From: Sweltsa coloradensis
Taxonomy: Eukaryota; Arthropoda; Insecta; Plecoptera; Chloroperlidae
Direction: 5' to 3'
DNA: 64,000 nt
Assembly (NCBI GenBank): GCA_024449915.1
Contig: JAMZAV010000007.1
Coordinates: 62,001-126,000 of the forward strand
Part shown: positions 1 through 10,759 of the stretch, one piece after another
Position numbering within the stretch: position 1 is the first letter of the stretch
Layout: each line of letters begins with the position of its first letter
Position numbers and translations under genes: made by a program
Notes under the pieces: generated by a model
What the model was told of the DNA's origin: nothing
Seen by the model: only the letters and a program-made list of their open reading frames with translations
Database searches by the model: none

Positions 1-660
1 TTACGTATTCACGGGTAGAAGTGGGCCTAAAAGAACATATCGGCAAATACATATCTTGTTGAGTAGACTATTGTACGTATTCATATTAGGCCTACTGTTG
101 GTCGGGTGAAAGGAAACAATATCTGGCTTTTGTAATTTAATCACCATTTCCGAGTTGTCATTTTGTATCAACCGGGAAGGTTTAGTATTCACCGTAAATA
201 TTTTTGGGGAACTATTCACACAGCTATTTGGTGTAATTTAAGAGTCAACAACACCTATTTGAAACGTTTTTGGGAACTTTTCCTGCTTCCAGTTGTCATC
301 TGATAGATATGCAATTTTGCGTCATTGTCAAGCAAGGAGATGGTCACTCTTCTATAGTGAAAGATTACTAAACATTATTGCGCAATACGCACAAATAAAT
401 TCCGAAAATTACCAATTTTGATGATTTTTACAAAAATCAAAAATCCTAAAAATCCATTTTTATTTATTTCGACTTTTTTGTGATAGTTAAAATAAATGTG
501 CTACTATCGAAGACTGTATATATATACACATGACCATAACATAGTGTGCAAAGTGTGGTAACAATCTGACAAAAACTGGCTTCAGGAAAAGTTCCAGAAA
601 AAAATCACTGGTATTGCAGACTCATAATTTTATTCTTTGAAGATGAATGAGAATATTAGG
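1..660. other. AT-rich sequence without recognisable gene
   Basis: Open frames here are short, lack splice context and resemble nothing known. I see no repeat or RNA gene before position 661. Confidence 0.5.
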
Positions 661-730
661 TTTTTAAGCATAAGCCCGCTTTAAGCTTTACCCCAGTCGG
701 GGCAAACTTTTTCGACAACTGCTATGAATC

Positions 731-731
<1 letters not shown>
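661..731 (+). repeat. Partial copy of tRNA-bearing fold-back 1 (3' end)
   Basis: Positions 689-731 repeat the outer end of the fold-back at 832-1186 (B-box side, TCGGGGCAAACTTTTTCGAC, then CTATGAATCAATAATAA). The preceding words TTTTTAAGCATAAGCCCG recur at 798-815, so the left flank was duplicated with the (AAT)n tract between. Confidence 0.7.

Positions 732-786
<55 letters not shown>
729..786. repeat. (AAT)n microsatellite
   Basis: About 19 uninterrupted AAT units. The same short AAT run follows each outer end of the tRNA-bearing fold-back, so it probably grew from the element's own tail. Confidence 0.95.
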
Positions 787-789
<3 letters not shown>

Positions 790-860
790 ATATAAGATTT
801 TTAAGCATAAGCCCGCTTTAAGGACATAGTTATTGATTCATAGCAGTTGTCGAAAAAGTT

Positions 861-933
861 TGCCCCGACTGGGGTTCGAACCCAGAACCTCCGGCTTAAC
901 GTGCCATAGCTCTACCAATTGAGCTACCGGGAC
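861..933 (-). tRNA. tRNA-like sequence, left arm of fold-back 1
   Basis: Folds as a tRNA: 7-bp acceptor with wobble pairs (GTCCCGG/TCGGGGC), D arm GCTC/GAGC, T arm CTGGG/CCCAG with loop TTCGAAC. The position-34 to 36 triplet is GTT (Asn by position), but position 33 is C instead of the near-universal T and the anticodon stem has mismatches. Probably a SINE-type tRNA relic, not a working gene. Confidence 0.5.
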
Positions 934-1082
934 CACAGAACAAACCTTTACTTAACTGCTATTTGTTGTGATTGTTGAACTCCATGACATAAATCCAACA
1001 GAAGACTGCAATTTAGCTGTCAAATCTGAAAGAATTCTCAACAATCACAACAAATAGCAGTTAAGTAAAGGTTTGTTCTGTG

Positions 1083-1155
1083 GTCCCGGTAGCTCAATTG
1101 GTAGAGCTATGGCACGTTAAGCCGGAGGTTCTGGGTTCGAACCCCAGTCGGGGCA
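1083..1155 (+). tRNA. tRNA-like sequence, right arm of fold-back 1
   Basis: Same 73-nt sequence as the complement of 861-933. It has A box TAGCTCAATTGG and B box GGTTCGAACCC, both good internal RNA polymerase III promoter matches. The C33 and imperfect anticodon stem argue against a functional tRNA. Confidence 0.5.
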
Positions 1156-1820
1156 AACTTTTTCGACAACTGCTATGAATCAATAATAATAATAATATAA
1201 TATCAATTGTTAAGAGGTGTGCTAAAATGGTTTTAATTTTTCCAGAATTTTGTTTTTAAAATTGCAAAAAGTGGTGTTGTAAGTTTTTATTTTATTTTTG
1301 CCTTCCTTGCAAAATGCAAAACTGTGAATATTACTTAAAATGCATAGGAAATTCCAAAAAGCGCATAAATCACACCTGTTTTCAATTCACGGGTTTCAGC
1401 AGTTTGCTGACAAAAATTTAACATCACAGCACAATTTGATCAGGAGGAAGTAATTCACAATTATTTATAATTTATATATGTACAGTATTGTATTGTTTTC
1501 ATTTAGCTAGTATTTATCAGCAAGTTTACGGTAAAAAGTAATAATAGCAAGTAATTTTGTTAATGTGAAAGGAAATAGCAAAATATGGTTTTATTTAGCA
1601 AATAAGGGAAGTTTTGGTGTTATTATTACCATTTAGCGGGTTAATTTCGGTTTTATTAAATAAAACGAAAAATACACAGCTCTTTTAAGCCTTGCTACAA
1701 CTCCTAGCCTCTTTGCTATTATATTAAATAAATAAATAAATAAATAAATAAATTGTATTTAGAGTCCACCCACTCAGTTATATAACTGATTTTCAATACA
1801 TACATACATACATACACATA

Positions 1821-2910
1821 CATACATACATGGGCGGATTGGGCCGCCGGGCAACCTACATACATGGGCGGATTGGGCCGCCGGGCAACCGGGCGAATGC
1901 CCGGTTGGCCGGTCTGTTGGTAGGGCCGGTCGGCCGGTCTGAGTATAAAGGCGGCGTCATATCGGTAATTTTGAAAGGTTGACCTAAATGTTGAATATAG
2001 TAGTTTAAAGATATTAGGGGTAAATTAAGTGTGTACCAAACTTGACAAACACTTAAAAATTTCGCTAATCAGGAGGCTAGAACTAATGAAATACCAATAT
2101 TGAACAGAATTCTGGTCAGCACAATGGGCAAGGGTGGAAACACCCAGTACTGTTATCAATTAGATGCCAACTGAAGGCAAAGCTCCATGATTCAGTAAGT
2201 GTTTAGAATTTGAGCCGTGAAGTTGCACTGTGTCTGTCTTGTTTGTACGTGTGCAAGTGCTTTGTGAGTGATTGTTTTGTGAGTATATTTTAGTGTTGAC
2301 CCCTTCCGTTGCGTGTGTCTATGAACTGACAGCATTGCGTACTGATGTTTTTTTCTTCATATATACGTTATAAGAATGTATTGACAATGATGATACTAAT
2401 ACTACGCTATTTTAATTGTTAAATATATAAACAAACCGAATTTGACCATAGGCTACAAATTAACTGGTAAATATTCATAGTGTGAGTTATGTGGTTTTAA
2501 AATAAAAACGTTATAAACCATATTGCTAATTATGGATAAACGTTCACAAGACAAAAAGCGGACAGTAAAAATAATCGGTGGCGCTGAGAAGGTAAGGGCT
2601 AAAAAGCGACGCATATTTTGGAAACACAGGCAAAATTGTGAACTAAAATAAGTGATATATTAAGTGTAAGTAGTGCAGTGAGGGCAGTGGCATAATTAGG
2701 GAGGGGCGGGATAAGGCCCTCAAAATGTCTTTTTTGAGCCTAGAAATCGGGAACTAATAATATGTCAAAAAAAAAATTCGCCTTTGGCAAAAAGGCCTCC
2801 GGCGGCTGGGGCTCCGCCCCAGACCCCGCGGTTTTCCGCTCATAATTTTGGGCCGCTCACAACAGGTTGCCCGGGCCGGTTTTCTTCCCCAATCCGCCCC
2901 TGCATACATA
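1821..2910. mobile_element. hAT-type DNA transposon, internally deleted
   Basis: Termini CATGGGCGGATTGG (from 1829) and its near complement ending at 2902 (AATCCGCCCCTG) fit hAT inverted repeats of the CAGGGGCGG type. An exact 8-bp duplication CATACATA flanks it (1821-1828, 2903-2910), though the insertion is in a (CATA)n tract, which weakens that test. The left end is tandemly duplicated with a 34-bp period (1831 and 1865). A remnant transposase start lies at 2532. Confidence 0.75.
2532..2651 (+). pseudogene. N-terminal remnant of hAT transposase
   Basis: A 39-codon open frame begins MDKRSQDKK and contains the short block GGAEKVRAKKRR. A lysine-rich start followed by a GAEK-type block is usual at the N terminus of Zaphod/ZMYM-like hAT transposases. 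GTAAGG at the AEK codons could be an ancestral splice donor. The catalytic and dimerisation regions are gone: the far end of the element follows within 250 bp. The family match is from memory and modest. Confidence 0.4.
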
Positions 2911-3603
2911 CATACATACAATACATTTCACAATTTATATTTAGTAATGTATTCCGCATATAATATTTCATACTCTACATCACTGATTTGTTACTGAACA
3001 TTGCAAGCATTATTATCTTCATACCGGTTACCGGTACCTACTCTTAAGTTTGTAACATTTCGTGAAACAATTTTTTTACACTTTAAATTTTAAATATAAA
3101 TTTCAGTGTCGCCGTCGACAAACAATTGACGAAACCATCCAGCCACAAGCCACCGCTAGTGGTGTGCAAGTTGATTTTCTATTTTATTAAGATTTGATAA
3201 AGTTGGAAAATCTGATTACAGGCTTACAGGTACATTGCAATTGCATGCATTTACCACACAAGCAATGGGTGGCCCCACCAAACAAAGGAAGTTCACAGAA
3301 ATTTCAAATTAGGCCTATTTATAGGACATGCATTTTTGGCATTAATTCCTGCTCGCTAGGCTGACCCCACACCAGTTATTTGAAATTTTGTGCAGTTGTT
3401 ACGGAAAAGGATGCGAAGGCTACTACAATAAGTTATAACTAATAAGCCTATATTTTGTTATTATTTTGATTTTGTTAAAAAGTCCAAAATTTACCATTTT
3501 CAAAATTAACTGCGCTTTTGCAGAGGATTATGGGTCTTGGACATTACTATAAAAAGTAGGCCTATCTTTTGTCATAACATTATTCTTGTTAGAACTATGC
3601 ACA

Positions 3604-4007
3604 GACCCTAGTCATGGTGGTATATATCTTTAGGTGAATTTACTTGGGTATCCAACAATGCTATTTTTGTGGTCGCTTAATGCACGCAGTTCAGACGGTT
3701 GCCGCCAGGATCGCGACGTGACAGAGTACCATCAGAGTTGATAAAGAAGTTTTGGGAAACTTCTTTATCGACTGGTACCATTTACTATTTCGGAACGATG
3801 GCGGTGTGTATACACTTTAATGAAGGCCATGCATTCAGATCGGTAGCGGAAAGTTCAAATTTGAGACGTCTATTGGTACCCAAGGCCGCCATCTTTTAAG
3901 TTCTACGCCACGTGACTGGTACTCTGACACGTCGCGCATTCTGTCAGCGACCACAAAATTCACGGCAGTGAAATCAACTTAAGATATATACCACCATGAC
4001 CCTAGTC
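3604..4007. mobile_element. Mutator-like miniature element, copy 1
   Basis: An exact 10-bp direct repeat GACCCTAGTC (3604-3613, 3998-4007) bounds an element whose ends are inverted repeats of about 85 bp: ATGGTGGTATATATCTT outermost, then TTTTTGTGGTCGCTTAATG with CAGTTCAGAC further in. Long inverted repeats with a 9-10 bp target duplication are the Mutator (MULE) pattern. The central 200 bp include a local inverted repeat, with ATAAAGAAGTTT at 3741-3752 and AAACTTCTTTAT at 3757-3768. No transposase is present. Confidence 0.7.
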
Positions 4008-4953
4008 GGGAAGTTCTTGCGTTTGTATTTATTAGCTTCCAGTGGATCTATTGCCAGAGACGATGGAAAATATATCAAACTCCCAGGCTCGTGTATGAAC
4101 CAAAGAAGTTCCGGTAGACATTGGGACAACACAATCGTAGTTTTGGGTGGGCGTACTTTAAATGTAGGACAATCCATTTTAAACCCAAATATATGGCCAG
4201 TAGTCTAGGCTTTGCATATACTAAAGGATAATTTATCATACACGAAGCCTCAGAGGGTCATAAGACCAAGGCTATGATTAAGTTGTTACGTACTGTAGAG
4301 CCCTATATTTCCACTTTAGCGAGATATGTTCAAAATTTCAAACACCTGTCAATCAGCGGCGATTCTGAAATGTTTGGAAAACACTATGGCCTTAACATCT
4401 TGGTTGATGATCTGTAAAAGAAGCAAAATGTTGTCGAGGGCCAAGGAGTCGTTATGATGGTACAATACGATAATGCGGCCGGAGCGACCCAATTGTAGAA
4501 CGTCTACCACTAATTGATACGATTGATATTGCAATCACTTGACGATATCCTACATTGCGACATTTTAAGTAATTCAATGTGGCTCAATTCGCGAGCGTGC
4601 AATTGTAAAATGTCTTTTCTCTAGATAGAGATTATTCAACAAAAGTTGGCCTAGTTTGTCTTTACATCATTTAAACGACCGATATTTTGAAGAGTATTAA
4701 TGGTGACGACTTCCCACTTTCAATTGAAGTGAAGACTATGTACGAGATATACATAATTAACATTGTATATATAATTATATACTATTGACTGAGAATTGAA
4801 AATTGTCTCCCTCAAATAGAACCCAGTCACATAATTGAGCTTTTTGTATGTGACTCATTTAAAATTGCCAATTTTTGGTTACAATAGGTATAACTTCCTT
4901 TGACTTGTCAATTCCACCCATGTGAAGACCGTAGTGGTACAGAATACATATAG

Positions 4954-4979
<26 letters not shown>
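4954..4979. repeat. (TA)n microsatellite
   Basis: Simple alternating AT run just left of the second tRNA-bearing fold-back. Confidence 0.9.
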
Positions 4980-4984
<5 letters not shown>

Positions 4985-5012
4985 GTAAGTACTTTAGACA
5001 GAAATTAAAAAG

Positions 5013-5084
5013 TGACTACACCAGGGATCGAACCCGGGACCTTAGCTTACTGGGCTATGCTCTTACCAACTAAGCTATGCGGCC
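5013..5084 (-). tRNA. tRNA-like unit 1 of fold-back 2
   Basis: Acceptor GGCCGCA/TGTAGTC (one mismatch, several wobbles), A box TAGCTTAGTTGG, T arm CCGGG-TTCGATC-CCTGG. The anticodon arm does not form a clean 5-bp stem with a 7-nt loop, so it is more likely a SINE-type relic than a gene. Confidence 0.45.
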
Positions 5085-5298
5085 ACCAATTTAAAACTGT
5101 CTAATTTTTGGTCTGTTTTCTACAATGTTAATAACAAGTGTAGGGCAGATTAGACTGCCTTTTAATTTAAACTAGGCCTACATACAAAATTAACTGGAGA
5201 ATTACAAACCATCTCTTTTAACCAGAGTCTAATCTGCCCTACACACGGTATTAACATTGTACAAAACAGACCAAAAAATTAGACAGTTTTAAATTGGT

Positions 5299-5370
5299 GT
5301 CTGCATAGCTCAGTTGGTAAGAGCAAAGCCCGGTAAGCTAAGGTCCCGGGTTCGATCCCCAGTGTAGTCA
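5299..5370 (+). tRNA. tRNA-like unit 2 of fold-back 2
   Basis: Same family as 5013-5084: A box TAGCTCAGTTGG, B box GGTTCGATCCC, no clean anticodon arm. Confidence 0.45.
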
Positions 5371-5597
5371 CTTTTTTAATTTCTGTCTAAAGTACTAACA
5401 TATCAACGCCATAGTTGCCTACTATAAAACCAAAGTTAAACATCATATATCCTCCCAACTCGGGTTAAAAGAGATGGTTTGTAATTCTTCAGTTAATTTC
5501 ATATGTAGGTCTAGTTTAAAAGGCAGACTAATCTGCCCTACACACGTTTATTAACATTGTAGAAAACAGACCAAAAATTAGACAGTTTTAAATTGGT

Positions 5598-5669
5598 GGC
5601 CGCATAGCTAAGTTGGTAAGAGCATAGCCCGCACAGCTAAGGTCCCGGGTTCAAACCCCGGTGTAGTCA
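5598..5669 (+). tRNA. tRNA-like unit 3 (tandem copy)
   Basis: Third copy, with B box GGTTCAAACCC and CCGGG/CCCGG T stem. It differs from units 1 and 2 mainly in the anticodon arm, which is free to drift. Confidence 0.45.
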
Positions 5670-7100
5670 CTTTTGTAATTTCTGTCTAAAGTACTAACAT
5701 AACATCATAGTCGCCTACTATAAAGCCAAGGTTTAACAATATATATGGTACCTCTCACACTCAGCAGTATTGTATGATCTGGTAATTGCACACGTAAAGT
5801 AGTACTCTTAGACCATTAGGTGCTCAGGAAGCAACCCCCCCACACCCTCAAACTAATTTTCACTGTAACAATTTTGTTCAGAAAAAAATCAAGATTAATA
5901 ATCCACCTGTTTGCCACTTGGCAGCTGGGGCGTTTGACCTCCAGGGGTGTCCAAAGTCGAAAGTTTCGAAAGTTTGACCTATAACGGTCAAAGTCTTTGA
6001 TAAAATTACAAAATTATTTTTAATTATCATTGAACACATTATTTTTTATTTTTTAATACAAAAGCGATTTCGCCTTTTATAAAGGGGTGCCCAAAATTAA
6101 TAATAATCGATTTTACTGTTTTCTACACTTTAACATTAAAGATTGGACATATCTTCCGCATTAAAGCTTAATTTTATACATAAAATGAAAGAACCACTGT
6201 ATTTTGAAAATAAATTGTACAAAAACAATTCAAGGGCTGCTCAAAATGCTTAATTTTATATTATTGCTAATATATACAACATTTTTTTAAAGCGCTAAAA
6301 ATGTGTTCATGTTACTAAAATCAGTAAACCTGTCGAAGAATACGTATTGTATGTAGGCCTAGCAAAGAATTATAATTTTTATCAGGGTTGTCCAACATTT
6401 TGAATTCAAATTACAGCAATTTGAGAGAAACAACTTAATAAAAATAGGGCAAAATCAATATATTAGTAGGGACAGTCATCACCGAATTTAAATTCAGTTC
6501 TAACAATATAATGATGTGCTGTTTTAATATAGGGTTGTCCAAATAGTGTGTTGTGTTCTTCTAATGAATTGTTTGAATAAGGTCAAACTCGTTAGGTGCA
6601 AAGGAAGTGACCCTCAGCCCCCGAACTAATTTTCACTATAGTAGTTTTGTTCATAAAAAAATCACGATTAATAATCCACCTGTTTGCCATTTGGCAGCTG
6701 GGGCGTTTGACCTGCAGGGATATTCAAAGTCGTTTAAATGTTTGTTTTAATATTGCTGTAGTTCTCTTCGCTTTTGAAAATTTTTCAAATATCTTTCAAA
6801 ATACAATTACTAATATTATTCCCACATTTGTTCCCTGCCGCGAACCTGTATCTACAAAAATTTGTTTTCTCATATGTTAGAAAACACACAGCCAAAAGTA
6901 TAAAAGCATGGAATGTATTGCATCTTTATGTATGGAATCAATGTGTATGTACTTCTGACAATAATAATCAAACTAATGGTCCTTCAGAAGTGCTTATACC
7001 GACTATATTGAATTACACATGTACATACATACAGATGTACAGTTATCACGGACTCAATGTATAGTAATAATAATTATACACACACAGTTTGTGATATTCA

Positions 7101-7846
7101 ACTAGGAAAACGCTAAAGTCCCGCCGCGTTGATGGATGAGCTTTTTAAAGTTTTTAGTTTGCGTGGGATATCTTTACTTTTGCAAGTGCTTTGTTTTGTT
7201 GCCTACGCATTGTAGGTGATTGTTGTCAAGTTTCTATTGTTTCTTGTCAATTGGTATTATTAACCGTAAAAAACTTATATTAAAAGCTTTATTTCTATGG
7301 ATTCTGGCTAACTTTTTAATTCAAAAGGTACTACATCACCATAACCTTGATGTCCATGTATAATATGAACGTTGTAGCCCCACCCGTTTGGTCAGAATTG
7401 GCCCAAACGGCACGAAAATATCGTACAAAAAATCAAAAAACTTATATTAAAAGCTTTATTTCTATAGATTCTGGCTAACTTTTTTAACTTTTTCTTTCAA
7501 AATGTACTACATCACCATAACCTTAATGTCCATGTATAATATGAACGTTGTAGCCTAACCCGTTTGGTCAGAATTGGTCCAAATGTCGCGAAAATATCGC
7601 GAAAAAAATAAAAAAAATCGTAAAAGTACGATATTCATGAGAAATATTTCTTCGATTGTACCCAAAAACCTGGCAAGTCTAAGTTCAGAGATTTCGAAGG
7701 TCCTGTCAAATTTTCATTAAGATCGCATATGCTGTTTGCCCGGTAGAGAGCGAACAAACAAGACGGAAAAAAAAAAAAAAAAAAAACACCCGAGCTAAAT
7801 TTTTTGGGGGGTCAGTGAAATTGAAGTCTTCGCTTCGCTCATCCAA
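7101..7846 (-). mobile_element. Helentron-like non-autonomous element A1
   Basis: Reads 5' to 3' on the minus strand. The 5' end is TTGGATGAGCGAAGCGAAGA at 7846. The 3' end has GCTCATCCATCAACGCG, a hairpin with CAACGC/GCGTT-type stem, then CTAG (7102-7105) followed by target T. The interior holds two tandem units of about 173 bp (about 7265-7437 and 7438-7610), each with TCACCATAACCTT and CCCGTTTGGTCAGAATT, and an A-rich run. Non-coding. Confidence 0.85.
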
Positions 7847-9250
7847 TAATCTTTAATTTAGAACAGCTGTTCCCTTTCTCATCTCATCAACAGACATCAA
7901 AACATAATACACCCTACAGACTTGGCAGGATGTTAGTATCAGCATTCACAGCTACTTGTGATGACCACATAACCCAAGGAGTTTGTGATGAAGGTGGAGC
8001 CATAAATACTGATTAGAGCTGCTTGTAAGCCTAGCTAGATGCTATTATCTTAATTTTTACTGTTTGTATTTTGTTGTACAAATTTGAAAGAAATAATTTT
8101 AGGTATAGAGAATGTTTTTCCATTGGCCGAGTTGTGATACTAATCAGCCATACACAATGCACAATAATAGGGCTTATAGGCAGCATATACAGCAGTCATA
8201 GCCATGCTGTGTGCATTATCTGGAACAAATATGACTAGGTAGTACTGTATTCGTATCTACAATTTGACACCGCTAGTGCGTTTTGTATATCTAAATTATG
8301 GCAATGAGGGGACTTCTTCTCGGTGTTAATCAAGATGTTCAATCTTGTTCGTTATTACGAGATTGTATTTGCATGTCCTAAGGACACTGATGCACATCAG
8401 CGACCATAAGTATATCAAGGTGTCCAGTTGTATTGACTACACCCATCCCTTGATTTACTTCTGTTCGAGGGTGTACGTGATCAAGAGGATAAGAACGAGC
8501 TACTTACTTTAAATATAAACCATTGCAAACTCTCCGAATATGGTTCTTTCTGCCGTATAGTAGGCCTAAAGACTTTCTGCATCCCATCTATTTTGACTTG
8601 TTTCCCTGTGCCTACTATAAACAGGGTTGAATGTGAAATAAATGTATACAATTTATGCGTCCCCATTTAGCTTTAAAAGTATACTCAAAAGTACATCAGG
8701 AAAGAAAGCCACAAGCTGCATATTCTTACTGGAGATTTTGGACAACCTCGTGAATAATAACAGAAAATAGTAAAATACACAATGAAATGATAGAAAAAAC
8801 TTTTTCACCGTGCAACGGCGTGCATGCGGTTAGGTGTTCAAACATGTAAATAAGTATGAATAATTATTGTTGATCAACTTGCAACATACGAAATATTCAA
8901 TCATTTAGTATAATTGTAACTTCCTACACGATACTCCTAGAATATATTATAGACCTCCCAGTTACCAAATGACAAATATGCATTCGTGGAAAAAGCATAT
9001 AGTTTCAGCTAGCTAAGAGCATAGCCCTTTTTTTAGTTCGAGGGGATGATTTACATACAGATGTAAGAAGGCTGAACTACAAGTTGCATAACATCATATA
9101 TATTTTTGGACAACCCTGTATGTATATACCATAAACAAATCCATAATTGTTGTTTTAGGGTTGTACATTGTGCACAATGTTAGGTTATGCAAACAAATTA
9201 TGAAATGTAGATACACTTTACCTAGGAAAAATATATGAACGTATGTTTGC

Positions 9251-9522
9251 ATATCGATACCTAAGTGGCAAAACCTCGTATCTACATTTGCAAAACCTCG
9301 TATCTAAATTTTCTAAAAAACTTCAATGCAACATTTCAAAGCCTTGCCGCCAAAATCGGTCTAATGATCAAAAGGAACAAAAAAAAATTTCATCTAAAAA
9401 CTAAAAAAAAAAAAAAAAAATGCTCTTTTTGATCATTTGACCCATTTTGGCGGGCTTTGAAATGTGCATGACAATTTTGGTAACAAATGTAGATAGAGGT
9501 TTTGCCACTTAGGTGTCGATAT
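9251..9522. mobile_element. Small fold-back (272 bp)
   Basis: Arms of about 100 bp: ATATCGATACCTAAGTGGCA at the left, complement (TGCCACTTAGGTGTCGATAT with one substitution) at the right. The centre is A-rich. It interrupts a repeat that reads TTTGCATGTGAC at the uninterrupted copy near 9840. Confidence 0.7.
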
Positions 9523-10759
9523 GAGACATTGGACACCCCTATCGCCTAAACGCCCCAGATGTTAACTGACAAACATGCATGCATGAGAAGAACATAGTTT
9601 CAGCTGTGAGAAAACACACTGTTATAAGTTCGAGGGGGTTATATACGTACCGATGAAAGAATGGCCGCCACAAGTTTCATACTACGTATTTTGTGTCTTT
9701 TTGGTCAACCCTGTATATACATATAGCAAATCAGTAGGTGTATTATGGTTTGAAATCATGTATGATGACTGTTAGGTCTTGCAAACAAATTATAAAATGA
9801 AGATTAATTGGCATTAGAAAAAATATATAAACATATATTTGCATGTGACTTTGGAGTTTGGACACCCCTACCGTCTAAACGCCCCAGCTGCCAATTGGCA
9901 AACAGGCAGAAATGGAAAGAACGATCAATTTCCTTTAAGAAAACATATGGTAGCATTAGTTTGAGGGGGGGGGGAGGGGGTTAAGAGCCACCTAACAGTC
10001 TATCTTACATGTGTGATTTACTTCAATTACTGTTAAAAACACTAAAAGGTAATGCGGAATGCCCTACCACATTTTAATTACCTGGCAATATGTAAATGTG
10101 TAAAATTTGAAGTTCATTGTTTGCTTTAAATCTCCAGTCCGGAAACCATCCAAAAGAAAAATGCATTATACCAGTAGGCCTAATCAAGCAACATCAGCTT
10201 TAAAAATCATTTCTCACTTCCTGACAGCCTTCCACAAAATCATGCATTGTATAAAGTACAATAATTTCAATGAGACAAGAGATATAAGTATAATGCAACA
10301 GGTGCCTGAAGGTTAACGTGCGACTGTGGTGTTTTAAGCATAATTCGTAAAATGTTAAGTTCTATTAGGCCCTACTTAGCAATAGGTATAGGCTACAGAG
10401 AACACTCATTACTTGGTACAGAGCATACTGGACAAAAACTATCACAAACCTGCTTTGCTGCAACAACCTGCAGACAGGGGCTGGGCAAAGATATGGATTT
10501 GGACTCCATAATATCGAAACGTTGAAATTTAGGGGGGGGGGGGGAAACATTTTTTAAAGTTCAATATTAAAAATTAAATAAATAAAAATAAAAAAAATAA
10601 AACTAAACAAGGATACACATTTTTGGGGATGTAATTGTTCAATCCCTTGATGCTTTAAGTGTAAATACCCCTGAAAAATGTATACAATATAATTTTCTTA
10701 ATTTCAGTACGCGTGGCATGTCAAATTAGGTGAAGATGCCTGGTCGGGGTAGCCTAAAA

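Larger units (their letters stand above)
832..1186. mobile_element. Fold-back element 1 with a tRNA-like sequence in each arm
   Basis: Near-perfect inverted repeat. The left arm starts ATTGATTCATAGCAGTTGTC and the right arm ends with its complement at 1186. Arms are about 150 bp, around a spacer of roughly 60 bp (about 980-1035). Each arm contains one full 73-nt tRNA-like sequence, so the two are head-to-head with their 5' sides facing the centre. A shared 5' extension (AATAGCAGTTAAGTAAAGG) and a shared 3' tail make each arm look like a SINE monomer. It may be an inverted SINE pair, or a DNA element that captured a tRNA. No target duplication can be resolved in the flanking AAT repeat. Confidence 0.75.
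4983..5745. mobile_element. Fold-back element 2 with tRNA-like arms, plus tandem third unit
   Basis: Arms 4983-5165 and 5225-5401 are inverted copies (outer end ATG[T/A]AGTACTTTAGAC, tail AGAAATTAAAAA, then tRNA-like, then TTTAAAACTGTCTAATTTTT). A third copy, 5460-5745, repeats the right arm together with the inverted spacer, so the locus holds three tRNA-like units. The design matches fold-back 1 (tRNA-like heads facing the centre), yet the sequence is unrelated. A solo unit lies at 15600-15780. Confidence 0.75.
5787..10018. mobile_element. Putative 4.2-kb fold-back with repeated inner units
   Basis: Left end (CACACGTAA, then CCATTAGGTG, CCCTCAAACTAAT, TTTGCCACTTGGCAGCTGGG at about 5920) is matched in inverted order at 9857-10018 (GCCCCAGCTGCCAATTGGCA, ATTAGTTTGAGGGGG, CACCTAACAG). 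The GGCAGCTGGGGCGTTT module recurs at about 6695, and its complement (relaxed) at 8950 and 9550. Later insertions (family A element at 7101, small fold-back at 9251) lie inside. The ends are diverged, so the limits are approximate. No open frame of note. Confidence 0.45.

Noticed and set aside
861..1155. Functional tRNA-Asn genes
   Set aside because: Position 33 is C, the anticodon stem has mismatches, and both copies lie in a fold-back element with shared non-tRNA tails.
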